From positions 59,027 to 123,026 of the forward strand of contig CAZWRK010000001.1 in NCBI GenBank assembly GCA_964635875.1: a DNA stretch of 64,000 nucleotides. Reading direction: 5' to 3'. Origin of the DNA: CAZWRK01 sp964635875 (GTDB lineage Bacteria > Pseudomonadota > Gammaproteobacteria > Burkholderiales > Aquaspirillaceae). This document shows, piece by piece, positions 38,426-47,126 of this stretch. Under the pieces are notes generated by a model. The model was not told the DNA's origin and did no database searches. It was given only the letters and a program-made list of their open reading frames with translations. How positions within the stretch are numbered: position 1 is the first letter of the stretch; each line of letters starts with the position of its first letter. Made by a program: the position numbers and the translations under genes.

Positions 38426-39801
38426 TCTTCGCCGGTTTCCTCATCGTCGGCTTCGTTGAGATCGCGACCGGTCGACTTCATCTCGCCGATCTCCGGCAGC
38501 GATTCGACCGGACCGTACCGGTCTTCCGCGATCTTGGCCGAGGCCAATTCGGCACCCTTCATCAGCTCGCGGTAGTCGACGCCCGGCTTGAACTTGGGCA
38601 GCACTTCGATGTCGAACATCTTGTAGAGCTGCGCGAGAATCTCCGGATGCTTTTCCAACTCCTGCGAGACGATACGGTCCGGTTGCGGATCGGACTTCGG
38701 AATGCCGAGCACGGTCGAGTACGACCGCGGTTGGGAGCCCCGGTTGGCCGAGCGAATACCGCAGACGTCGATGACCTCGTTGTAGAAGGTCTTCCGCGAT
38801 TTGACGTCGGCCAAGCTGAGGATGAACGAGACGGTGGCCCCATGCCAGTCCCAGACGAAGCGTTTCATTGGCTCGGGGTAGCCTGGAATCTGCTCGCGGA
38901 ACCAGATCATGTTGCACTGGACCGGCAAGCACCGGGAGGCGCCGGCCGAGTTCTTCTGCATCTTCAACTTGACGCGGATGCCACCGTAGTCGGTGGCATC
39001 CAAGTCTTCGACGCGATACATGTAAATGCGGACGGTCGAAGCAAAGGGGATCGCCTTGCCGCCTACCACGTGATCTTGCTTGATACCCTGCTTGTTGACC
39101 GTCGGCTTCATGTGGTTGGTGGCGATCAGCGTGAACGGGAAGTCACGCATCAGCTTCGCCGGACCTTGCCGCATATAGCGCGAAATCAAGTTCGCCATCT
39201 GGGAGAAGCCGATCTTGGCGTGACCGCATTCCAGCGTGTCGTCGATATTGCTCTGCGTGTCAACGGCCGTGAGCGAATCGACGCCGAGTACGAACGGGAC
39301 GGTACGCCCGATCTTGAGCTTCGGGTCGTCCATGCGGTCTCGCATATCCTTCATCGCGAAGGTGGTAGCGGCCTGCCACTCTTCCAGCGCATCGCACGGC
39401 GTTACGTGAACCCGCTGCTTAATCCAGCTCGGGTTCCATTCGAGGATGCCGTTACGCAACGTCGCGGCATCTTTGTTTTCGGTTTCGGAGATGTGCCCGC
39501 CGCCGCCGTAGATGCAGTGCCAACGGATAACCTCGTCGAGCAGCGAGGTTTTGCAGGAGCCTTCTTCTCCGGCCAGCTCCCAGGTACGACCGATCGGGAA
39601 GGCGTCGGTTCGGAACAACGCACGGGCCGCGAACGACGGCAGCGGTAGACCCATGAGCTGCCCGGTTGTCTCGTCCGACGGAATGCCGGCATTGGAGCGA
39701 TTGGTCGCCTCCCGCAACCGTTCGCCGAAGCCGCCGAACATCGCGTCGATCATCGTCTCGCGACCATCCAGCGTCGCTTCTTTCTTAGACTTACGTGCCA
39801 T
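38422..39801 (-). CDS. RecA/UvsX-like recombinase
   Basis: 459 residues, longer than RecA. Walker A is GEEGSCKTS at 78-86, with Cys in place of the usual last Gly; Walker B is FVLGVDS at 170-176, and FTLIATNHMK fits the loop after it. It would form filaments on single-stranded DNA and drive strand exchange in recombination-dependent replication. The C-terminus is acidic (ADDEETGEE). A terminator separates it from the putative ssDNA-binding gene upstream. Confidence 0.75.
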   Translation of the reverse strand: MARKSKKEATLDGRETMIDAMFGGFGERLREATNRSNAGIPSDETTGQLMGLPLPSFAARALFRTDAFPIGRTWELAGEEGSCKTSLLDEVIRWHCIYGGGGHISETENKDAATLRNGILEWNPSWIKQRVHVTPCDALEEWQAATTFAMKDMRDRMDDPKLKIGRTVPFVLGVDSLTAVDTQSNIDDTLECGHAKIGFSQMANLISRYMRQGPAKLMRDFPFTLIATNHMKPTVNKQGIKQDHVVGGKAIPFASTVRIYMYRVEDLDATDYGGIRVKLKMQKNSAGASRCLPVQCNMIWFREQIPGYPEPMKRFVWDWHGATVSFILSLADVKSRKTFYNEVIDVCGIRSANRGSQPRSYSTVLGIPKSDPQPDRIVSQELEKHPEILAQLYKMFDIEVLPKFKPGVDYRELMKGAELASAKIAEDRYGPVESLPEIGEMKSTGRDLNEADDEETGEE

Positions 39802-39810
39802 AAGACCCTC

Positions 39811-39852
39811 AGCAAAAACAAACCCGGCCCGGCACTTGGGCCGGACCGGGTT
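39811..39852 (-). terminator. Rho-independent terminator
   Basis: A 13-bp stem (39821-39833 with 39840-39852, one G-T pair), a 6-nt loop and TGTTTTTG on the minus strand. It lies between the putative ssDNA-binding gene and the RecA-like gene and may cap or attenuate read-through. Confidence 0.85.
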
Positions 39853-39871
39853 CAGGGGTGATGATTACGAA

Positions 39872-41521
39872 CTAGGACCGATTGGCCGCTTGGCGGGCAC
39901 GCGCCAACGCGTTCTGGGCAACGCTACCGCCGCCCGGAGCTTGTTCGGCCGGCGGTTGCATCGACGGCTGTTGAGCCGTCGGCTGCGTACCTTGGGCCGC
40001 TTGGTTCGTGTCGAAGGGAGCGCCCGCGGTTTGCGGGATACCGCCTTGCGGCATCGAGCCGTCGACCGCGCCGCCGAAGCCCTGCTGGGCTCCGAAGCCT
40101 TGCTGCGGAGCACCGAACCCGGCAGCTTGAGCACCCGGGTTTTGCACCGGGGGCTGTTGCTGCGGGGCGCCGGCCGGAGCACCGAACCCGGCCGCGGGTT
40201 GACCGAAACCGGCCGCCGCTTGGGGATTGGTTTGCTGCGGCTGTTGCTGCTGGGTCGGTTGCTGTTGAGCACCGAAGCCAGCTTGCCCGGCACCCAGCTG
40301 CGGACCGCCCTGGCCGAAGCCCGGGGCCGGTTGTTGCTGGGCAGCGAAACCGCCAGCTTGAGCACCGAAGCCTTGTTGCGGGGCGCCGAAGCCGGCAGCT
40401 TGTCCGGCCGGAGCCGCGTAGCCGCCCGGCATACCTTGCGGACCCTGCGGCATGCCGTAGCCGCCCATGGCGACGTTGACCTGACCGACGGCCTTGGCAC
40501 GCGTACCTTCCGGAATCCAATCCGGGAATTCCTGCCACGCGTACATGATCATTTGCGGCTGGAACCGGCTGGCGAGAATCGCGGCCTGCTCTTCCAACGT
40601 CGGGAAGCGGAGGATGTCGTCCCACAGACGGACCTTACGCTTGATCACTTCTTCGACCGGCGCGATCGAAGCACCGATCTGCCCGAAGTTCGGTTCGGTG
40701 TAGCAGCCGAAGCCGATGTCTTCGTTCTGTCCGCCACCACCGCCCTGACGCCCGCCTTGGCCGAACGCGGCCGCCGCGGTCATTTGGACGGATTGCCGCT
40801 GCTGACGCGGATCACCGTCTTTCAGCGCGTAGAACGTGACGTAGCGACCGTTTTGCGGGTCGACGATGTCGCCGCTCTGGAACATCGCGTTGTAATCTTC
40901 CGGCGGGCCGGTGTAGCCTTCCGTCAACGCATCGCAGAGATCGAGCAACGCCTTACCGGCCGAGTTGCCGAGTTCCATGATGACCAACTTGTCGTCGGTC
41001 GCACCGTAGAACGGCGACTTGATCTTCCCCTTGTGCTGCACGATGCAGCACTGCACGAGGTAGACTTCGCCCGGACGCGGCAGTTGAGCGCCGCGGTTGG
41101 CGCCGCCTTTGAGGTAACCGCCCCAGCCCGGATCGGACTTGGCGCTCACCGCGCGGTTCACGGCGTTGTAGAGCACCCAGGCCGGCGTCATTTCCAGCGA
41201 GATGCTGTCGTCGCCCGGGTCTTTGATGATGAACGTACAGCCCGGATCGCCCATCGAGCGGACGGCCGGGAATCGCCGAACCCAATCGCCGAAGAAGCGA
41301 GGCTCGGAGCTGATGCGGAACGGGTCCCATTCCGTCGGATTGTCCGGGTTCTTACCCGGGAAGATGCGGATGGTCGTCGGACCACCGTTGTAGCTCGGCT
41401 TCCAGACTTCGCCGCCGGCGCCTGACTGGAGCAAGAAGTTTCCGAAACGCTCGGAGGTTTCGGAGTGGCCGTGCGCTCCCATGCTGTAACGACGGCCGGA
41501 CGGACGCTGTGCAGTCGACAT
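39872..41521 (-). CDS. Putative ssDNA-binding protein with FG-repeat tail (549 aa)
   Basis: Residues 45-340 form the ordered part (RIFPGKNPDNPTEWDPFRIS, EMTPAWVLYNAVNRAV, VIMELGNSAGKALLDL), which loosely recalls T4 gp32-type proteins; the position beside RecA supports this, but the match is weak. Residues 351-525 are Gln/Gly/Ala/Pro-rich with nine FG dipeptides between 378 and 483. The C-terminus is not acidic, unlike most SSBs. ATG at 41521 has AAAGG upstream, and a sigma70-like promoter lies 82-110 bases further up. Confidence 0.5.
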   Translation of the reverse strand: MSTAQRPSGRRYSMGAHGHSETSERFGNFLLQSGAGGEVWKPSYNGGPTTIRIFPGKNPDNPTEWDPFRISSEPRFFGDWVRRFPAVRSMGDPGCTFIIKDPGDDSISLEMTPAWVLYNAVNRAVSAKSDPGWGGYLKGGANRGAQLPRPGEVYLVQCCIVQHKGKIKSPFYGATDDKLVIMELGNSAGKALLDLCDALTEGYTGPPEDYNAMFQSGDIVDPQNGRYVTFYALKDGDPRQQRQSVQMTAAAAFGQGGRQGGGGGQNEDIGFGCYTEPNFGQIGASIAPVEEVIKRKVRLWDDILRFPTLEEQAAILASRFQPQMIMYAWQEFPDWIPEGTRAKAVGQVNVAMGGYGMPQGPQGMPGGYAAPAGQAAGFGAPQQGFGAQAGGFAAQQQPAPGFGQGGPQLGAGQAGFGAQQQPTQQQQPQQTNPQAAAGFGQPAAGFGAPAGAPQQQPPVQNPGAQAAGFGAPQQGFGAQQGFGGAVDGSMPQGGIPQTAGAPFDTNQAAQGTQPTAQQPSMQPPAEQAPGGGSVAQNALARARQAANRS

Positions 41522-41602
41522 ACACAAACCTTTCAATGAAAAACTGAAACTGAAAACTAATCGCTGAATACTTGGTGGGGTTCTTCACGAACCGCGGGGG
41601 AC

Positions 41603-41630
41603 ATAATACCGGTGAACCAAGTTCTGTCCA
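41603..41630 (-). promoter_or_regulatory. Sigma70-like promoter
   Basis: Minus strand: TGGACA (41625-41630), 16-bp spacer, TATTAT (41603-41608). It lies in an AT-rich 158-bp gap upstream of the putative ssDNA-binding gene and would drive it at high level. Confidence 0.6.
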
Positions 41631-41679
41631 GCACAAACGTATTTTGTAGATCGTGTCCCGGCGACCTACCACCGGTTGA

Positions 41680-42759
41680 TTATTCGAGCGTCATGCCCGC
41701 CAGAACTAACACTTCACGAACCTGATGCCACGTCGGCGGCAGGTCAAACATGCAGAGTGGAACACCGTCTGCCATACACGCCGTACGCATCGCTGCGTCG
41801 GCATACATCGTAACATGCAGTGAGCCGAAACAGTGTTCGCCGATATACGTGTCGCAGTTCACGTATTCGTCGTTGTGGCCCGCAGTCGCATCGTAATTGT
41901 GCAGAAACTGCGGCGTACGCATGATTCCGCCCGCCGGCTTTGTTTCTAATAACTGGACCGGAGGCATCGCGTCGCCGAGCAGCACGACGCGGTTTCGTGG
42001 CTGCGTGGGCTGTGCGGGCATCGCCGCTGCCAGCTCGTCGATAATCGCGTCGAGTACGGGCTCCAAGTCCTGCGAGGCCTGGATAGGCGCCGGCGGATTG
42101 GCATACAGTTCTGCATCGTGCAGGTCCCACCAACCCGACGGCGTCAGACCTTCCCGCGACGCCTGGACAGCGTCATCAAACGCCCCGCGAGACGGAAAGT
42201 AGTAACCGTGCCCGATCGGACCAGGGATCGGGTCAGTGCCCGGCTGTTGCGTAGGTCGGCCGAGTAGTTTGATGGTGAAGGCCTCGCCTGTCTCGCTGTT
42301 GGTCATGCGATAGCAGGCCCAACAGTCGCCGTGCCGCCAGTCGTCTAAATTGGAGCGGGGTATAATCTGCTCTAGCTCGAGCAGGTAGCTCCGCTGCTCG
42401 TAATTTTCCGACACAAGCGTAGCCGCGATGTTCTGCCAGTATTGAAACTGCGGCAGAAAGATGTCGGCCTGCTCGTTCGCGATCACGACCGGCAACTCGG
42501 TACAGCGTACAAGCGATATCTGAAACACACGCCGAAGCCCGGCGACGATCGTATCGTAGCCGCCGACGTATATGGTGGCGTCGGTACGGCGGTTATGGGC
42601 GATAACCTTAGTCGGCGTACCGCGTTGCCCACTACGCCATGTGCCGCGGACAAGATGCACCGTCCAATCATCCGTAAAAGCCACGCGGCGGCTTTCGAGA
42701 ATCTTCCCGTCGTACTTGCGGGAAACTGCGTTCCGGGCGTCTTTGAAGCGGCTGGCCAT
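41680..42759 (-). CDS. Unknown protein (359 aa)
   Basis: Start ATG at 42759 overlaps the polymerase stop (TAATG); a GTG further up is less likely. N-terminal part is Arg-rich and beta-like (KVIAHNRRTDATIYVGGYDT); the middle and end are helical, with a His/Trp-rich C-terminus. Coupling to the polymerase suggests a replication accessory protein. No family is recognised. Confidence 0.6.
   Translation of the reverse strand: MASRFKDARNAVSRKYDGKILESRRVAFTDDWTVHLVRGTWRSGQRGTPTKVIAHNRRTDATIYVGGYDTIVAGLRRVFQISLVRCTELPVVIANEQADIFLPQFQYWQNIAATLVSENYEQRSYLLELEQIIPRSNLDDWRHGDCWACYRMTNSETGEAFTIKLLGRPTQQPGTDPIPGPIGHGYYFPSRGAFDDAVQASREGLTPSGWWDLHDAELYANPPAPIQASQDLEPVLDAIIDELAAAMPAQPTQPRNRVVLLGDAMPPVQLLETKPAGGIMRTPQFLHNYDATAGHNDEYVNCDTYIGEHCFGSLHVTMYADAAMRTACMADGVPLCMFDLPPTWHQVREVLVLAGMTLE
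41941..41956 (+). repeat. Dispersed TGTT-N6-AAC element, copy inside CDS
   Basis: Exact TGTTTCTAATAACTGG inside the 359-residue gene (codons for VQLLETK on the minus strand). Third identical copy of this 16-mer. Confidence 0.5.
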
Positions 42760-45700
42760 TAGTGATTCAACATCCACTCCGGCATGTTGTATTGCTTGGC
42801 TTCTTCCTCCGTAATGCCTTCACCCCAGTGGATGAACAGCTCGCGATCGATACCGAAGTGATACGGTTCCGGGACAACGATCGGCGTACCGTCCAGCCGG
42901 TGCGGCCAGAACGGAGCCTCGGCGACCATGAACTTGTAGAGCACTTCGTCATAGAGCTGCTTCGCGTGCTCGATCTTGCACATCAAGATGATGGCGTCGT
43001 GAATCTGCAGCACGAAGTGGAAATAGAACCCGTTCGGGTCTAGCGTCTTGCGATAGTCCCAGAGATTCGCCAGGGCGACCGACACGTTGTCAGCCACGCC
43101 GTTTTGAATCGGGAAGTTCTGGGCCTGTCGGTGCTGCTCACCGATCACGCCACGGTCGTTCGTTTGCGAGAACCGGCGGAGACTGCCGTAGCTGCCGCGG
43201 AGCCAGCGAGGGTCTTGGGACCGCATCCGGCACTCTTCCAGGAACACGGCCGTGCCGGGGTACTGGATGAAGTAGGCGTCGATCATCAGCTGGCAGTCGT
43301 GCTCGGTGACGTCGACGCCTTCTTCAGCACACTGCCGGGCGATAGCTTCCGCTGATCGCCCGTACGGAATACCGAAGTTCACGTTCTTGGCTGCCACACG
43401 AAGGCCGGGACAGCCTGCCGCCTTCATACCGCTCTTGGTCGGCACGACGTCGGTCAGGTTGAACGCCCGGACCGCCTGCTGCGAATGGATGTCGTAATGG
43501 TCCGGATGCTTCTCCGGCAACATCGACCGCCGCACGTGATCGATCATGTTGGGATCTTGCGAGAGCCATGCCAGCACGGCCAGCTCGGCGCCGACAAGGT
43601 CCGCTTCGATCCCCACGTAGCCCGGCGGCACCATCAGCATGGAACGGATCGGATGTTTGTGCCGATCCTTGCCGATGATCCGCTTGTAGTCGTCTTCGCG
43701 ACGTTTCGAGAAGTTCTGCAGGTTCGGCCGGCGGCTAGCCAACCGAGCCGTTTCGAGCGTCTGGAACAGGTGGGTACGGATGATGCCGTCCCTGTTCATC
43801 AGCCCGGCGACGCCCTTCTCGTATTCGTAGTTATCGTTCTCGTCCGTGACGAATTCGCCCGACTCGTCGTCGGTTACCGGCGCCCGGAGCGTCGACTGCA
43901 TGGCCTGGGCGATGAACTTGAAGTCCCGCAGCTTGCGAGCCGTGGGATTTTTGTGCCCGAGGATGCCCAGCACTTCCTTGTTCGTCGACGGCGTGTAGAA
44001 CTCCGCCTCGCCGCGGTCGACCAACCGTTGCCAGAGCTTAGGACGCTTGCCCGTGCTCGTCAGCGGCGTCAAGCCGAGGCAGACCGCACCCGCCGGGCGG
44101 ATCGGCAGGAAGTCGCCGGTGTTCTTATCCCGCTTACGGGCGTAGTGATCGCCGAACAGGGCGGCGATGACCTGGATGTTGCTCTTGGGATTGAAGTCCG
44201 GCCAGTTGAGTTCGAGCCGCAGCTCATTGAGCAACCGGGCCTGCGTCTCCATGAACAACGTCGTGAGGTAGTCGACGCGATCGCGGTCGACCACGAACCC
44301 GACCTGCTCCATCTCGTAGAACGCCATACTGGCGCGATGGTGCAGGTGATACGCTGGCCAGCAGTTGTTGCCGTACGGGTCGCTATCAAGCAGCCCGCCT
44401 TCCTTCGACAGCTTGTCGTTGATCCGCCACGTGGCGTCGACGTCGTAGTTGCCGTAAGGGTAGAGAATCTTACCGGGACACAGGCCGTAACCTTCGAGGT
44501 CGTCGGCTTTCAGCTTGTGTTCGGCACAGTAGCCCTTCTTCCACTCCTGCAGCTTGCCGTCCCAGCGCGGGACCGTCGGCAGCAGGCGTTGGGCGACTTC
44601 TTCCAACTTGAACCGCGTCGCCTCGTTGACGGCATGATACTTCAGGGCCGTATCCCAGCCGCCGCGTCGCGGGTCCGTCTTGTGCGGCTCGTACTGCTTG
44701 GTGACGTCCAAGCCTTCATGCTTCATCCGCGGCAAGTCGGAGCGGAAGAAGTGACCGCCGACCTTGCACCGCGTCTGCCGGCAGGGTTCACCGCCACGCA
44801 TGCCCGAAGAACCGATGATGCGATCGGTATCCTCGTCCCACGGCAACGCCTCGCCGGTTTCGGTGTCGTTGCCGACCAGTCGCCGCAGCTGCCTGAAAGC
44901 CGCTTCGATCGACGGCTTGAACGCCGGTGCTCCACCTTCGTGTCGCAAGACGACGCAGCGTGCCCACTTCTCTTGGCACGAGAACTGAATCGTCCGCAGG
45001 TACTGATTCTCGTCCGTCTGGTGCTCGCCGTGCCATTCGGCGTCCATCGCCAGCGGAGCATTCTCACGCTTGGGGTCGAGCAGGATTTCGTCGACGACCT
45101 TCTTGAGCATCCGCTCGGTGTAGATTTCCTGGTGGTCGATATCGAGCTCGGCCGCACCAGGATCACCGCCGCCGACCAACTGCCAGAACTGGGCCAGCTG
45201 GCCCAGGAAGTCGTCGTAGGATTCGGGTCGATGGAACACGGCTGCCGGATGCAGCATGCCCATCACCTTGGCCGTGTGAATCTCCGGGCGTTCGCCGGGA
45301 CCGTGGACCGGATAAGTGATCTGCATCACCTGCCCGGCGACGGCACTGACGTTGTACGCCTTGCCCATGATCTCTTTGATCGCCTCGGTCCCGAAGCACA
45401 GGATGTACTTCGGGCGAACGATTCGCAGCTCTTGGGCCAACAGCGGAGCACAGTCTTTGACCCAGTCCGACGGAATCGATCCGGAGTTCGGGTCGAGGTG
45501 CGGGAACCGCATCACGTTAGTGACGTACCAGTCCCCGTAGTCCGACTCGGCCAGACCCAGATCGCTGAAGGCCCGATAGAGGTCTTCGCTGGCCGGACCG
45601 CAGAAGTTGCGAAGCTGCTGCAGCTCGTCACGACCCGGATGCTTGCCGACGACCATCACGTCGCTGGGACGCGGACCGAAAGCGTTCTCCGTATCGGCGT

Positions 45701-46043
45701 CGCTCATGCCGGGGTTACCGGCAGCATTGAGCGGATGCCCGGCGAGATAGTTCGCCTGCATCCAGGTCCCCTTGTGGAAGACCTGCAGCATGAACCGCCG
45801 GTCGTACAACGCACGGCGATAGAGGTAATGCAGAAAGCGGCCGGGCTCGGTCAGCTGCGTGGTCTTGCCCTTGCCGGTGAACTGCGGCGTCTCACCCATC
45901 GCTGCGGCGACCCGCAGGAAGTTGGGGCCGGGTAGCGGCATCCCAGGAGACGTCAGCGGTACGAACGGGTACAGGGTGTCGATCTCGGGTGACGGTGCGC
46001 CGTCGAGAATACCCTGCAGCAGTCCTAGTTGGTTCTGTTCCAC
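42759..46043 (-). CDS. polA: Family A DNA polymerase with N-terminal uracil-DNA-glycosylase-like domain
   Basis: 1094 residues. Residues 125-292 look like a UDG-superfamily domain (VVGKHPGRDE at 131-140, HPAAV at 265-269). A 3'-5' exonuclease follows: DAEW at 334-337, GHFFRSDL at 430-437, Y530-x3-D534. The polymerase has motif A around D815, motif B RVAAKNVNFGIPYG at 882-895 and motif C HDA at 1015-1017, where most family A enzymes read HDE. A GTG start at 46043 has GGAG six bases upstream. It should be the replicative polymerase. UDG-polymerase fusions are known in some phages (SPO1, from memory). Confidence 0.85.
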   Translation of the reverse strand: MEQNQLGLLQGILDGAPSPEIDTLYPFVPLTSPGMPLPGPNFLRVAAAMGETPQFTGKGKTTQLTEPGRFLHYLYRRALYDRRFMLQVFHKGTWMQANYLAGHPLNAAGNPGMSDADTENAFGPRPSDVMVVGKHPGRDELQQLRNFCGPASEDLYRAFSDLGLAESDYGDWYVTNVMRFPHLDPNSGSIPSDWVKDCAPLLAQELRIVRPKYILCFGTEAIKEIMGKAYNVSAVAGQVMQITYPVHGPGERPEIHTAKVMGMLHPAAVFHRPESYDDFLGQLAQFWQLVGGGDPGAAELDIDHQEIYTERMLKKVVDEILLDPKRENAPLAMDAEWHGEHQTDENQYLRTIQFSCQEKWARCVVLRHEGGAPAFKPSIEAAFRQLRRLVGNDTETGEALPWDEDTDRIIGSSGMRGGEPCRQTRCKVGGHFFRSDLPRMKHEGLDVTKQYEPHKTDPRRGGWDTALKYHAVNEATRFKLEEVAQRLLPTVPRWDGKLQEWKKGYCAEHKLKADDLEGYGLCPGKILYPYGNYDVDATWRINDKLSKEGGLLDSDPYGNNCWPAYHLHHRASMAFYEMEQVGFVVDRDRVDYLTTLFMETQARLLNELRLELNWPDFNPKSNIQVIAALFGDHYARKRDKNTGDFLPIRPAGAVCLGLTPLTSTGKRPKLWQRLVDRGEAEFYTPSTNKEVLGILGHKNPTARKLRDFKFIAQAMQSTLRAPVTDDESGEFVTDENDNYEYEKGVAGLMNRDGIIRTHLFQTLETARLASRRPNLQNFSKRREDDYKRIIGKDRHKHPIRSMLMVPPGYVGIEADLVGAELAVLAWLSQDPNMIDHVRRSMLPEKHPDHYDIHSQQAVRAFNLTDVVPTKSGMKAAGCPGLRVAAKNVNFGIPYGRSAEAIARQCAEEGVDVTEHDCQLMIDAYFIQYPGTAVFLEECRMRSQDPRWLRGSYGSLRRFSQTNDRGVIGEQHRQAQNFPIQNGVADNVSVALANLWDYRKTLDPNGFYFHFVLQIHDAIILMCKIEHAKQLYDEVLYKFMVAEAPFWPHRLDGTPIVVPEPYHFGIDRELFIHWGEGITEEEAKQYNMPEWMLNH

Positions 46044-46053
46044 TGCGACTCCG

Positions 46054-47121
46054 TTACCAATCGATAATGTGCAGACCGCGTTGGTTGGCCGTATTGCGAA
46101 TGAAGCCGGCCACTACGCTATGTTCAAAATCGGCGGGGTCAAACCCCTTTTGGAAGAAGATCGGTATCACGGTCTGATGACCGTCTTGCCGCAAGGCCGC
46201 TTCGATCGCTTGCCACTTTTCGAGCGACTCGGCCTCGACCATCAGAAAGATCGGCTTGCCGAGGCATTCACGGATCAGCTGACGTTGCGTTACCGAGATC
46301 GTATCGCCCAACAAGGCGACGCACGGCTCGCCGACACGCCACGCGCTGATAGCTCCTTCGCAGATGCACAGGAACGGCCAATGCTTGGCGATGTGCCAGT
46401 TATAGAGCATCAGGTTCTTGGGCATCCCCGGCAGATTGCAGTACCGCGGACGTCCGGGCAGGTCGCGATCGTCGGGCCAGCGACCCTGCCAACCGACCAA
46501 CGCCCCGTCCATCTTGATCGGAATGTAGACCCGACCAAGCATCGTGCTTTTGGTGGTGTCCGTGATGTCCATCACCACGCCGACTTCGTAGTTCTTATCG
46601 AGCCAGTCGATATCGAACCCCCGGGTACCGGCAAGGTATGCCCGCGCGGCATTGTGCGGCGAGACCTGCGCGATCGGCATGATCTTCCCGGGCGGAGCCA
46701 CCGGCGCCAGAATGTCGGCCGACTCGATGCCGTCGTTCAGCACGACGTTGCCGCGGATGTTTCTATTAACAAGCCCGAGCACGCTCTCGTAGAACTCGTT
46801 GCGATTGACCGGGTTATTCAGACAGCCCTTGTAGCAGACCGCGAGGTGCGTCTGCCGTCGGCCCGTATCGTCATTGGTGCCGTAGAGATGGTTCACCCAC
46901 AGGTGGAAATTGCTATCGCCATGGACGCAGTATGGACAGCAGACTCGGTAGTATTCGCCCCAGGAACCGCGATCGGTCCCGATTCGCATTTCTCCCGTGC
47001 GCGTCGAGAACGCGGACGGAAATGCCGGCGACGGCTTCGTGCCGCGATTAGCGACGATAACGCGACCGAAGCGATGCTTCAGCGCGTTATAGAGCGTCGG
47101 GTTGATGACCCGTTCTTCCAT
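46054..47121 (-). CDS. dnaG: DNA primase with zinc ribbon and TOPRIM-like domain
   Basis: 355 residues. The zinc site is CCPYC (61-65), H92, C96 and C100, as in CHC2 primases, followed by a catalytic region and the TOPRIM strand PFLCICEGAISAW with E255. It would make RNA primers for the lagging strand. It lies directly after the helicase gene (six bases), the usual primase-helicase pairing. Start ATG at 47121; longer readings are shadows. Confidence 0.75.
   Translation of the reverse strand: MEERVINPTLYNALKHRFGRVIVANRGTKPSPAFPSAFSTRTGEMRIGTDRGSWGEYYRVCCPYCVHGDSNFHLWVNHLYGTNDDTGRRQTHLAVCYKGCLNNPVNRNEFYESVLGLVNRNIRGNVVLNDGIESADILAPVAPPGKIMPIAQVSPHNAARAYLAGTRGFDIDWLDKNYEVGVVMDITDTTKSTMLGRVYIPIKMDGALVGWQGRWPDDRDLPGRPRYCNLPGMPKNLMLYNWHIAKHWPFLCICEGAISAWRVGEPCVALLGDTISVTQRQLIRECLGKPIFLMVEAESLEKWQAIEAALRQDGHQTVIPIFFQKGFDPADFEHSVVAGFIRNTANQRGLHIIDW
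46758..46773 (+). repeat. Dispersed TGTT-N6-AAC element, copy inside CDS
   Basis: TGTTTCTATTAACAAG in the primase gene (codons for LVNRNI). Matches the intergenic form at 13 of 16 positions. Confidence 0.4.
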
Positions 47122-47126
47122 CAGAC

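Noticed and set aside
43485..45935. Open frame of 816 codons on the plus strand
   Set aside because: It is antisense to the polymerase gene and has the Arg/His/Val-rich composition of a shadow frame in GC-rich sequence.
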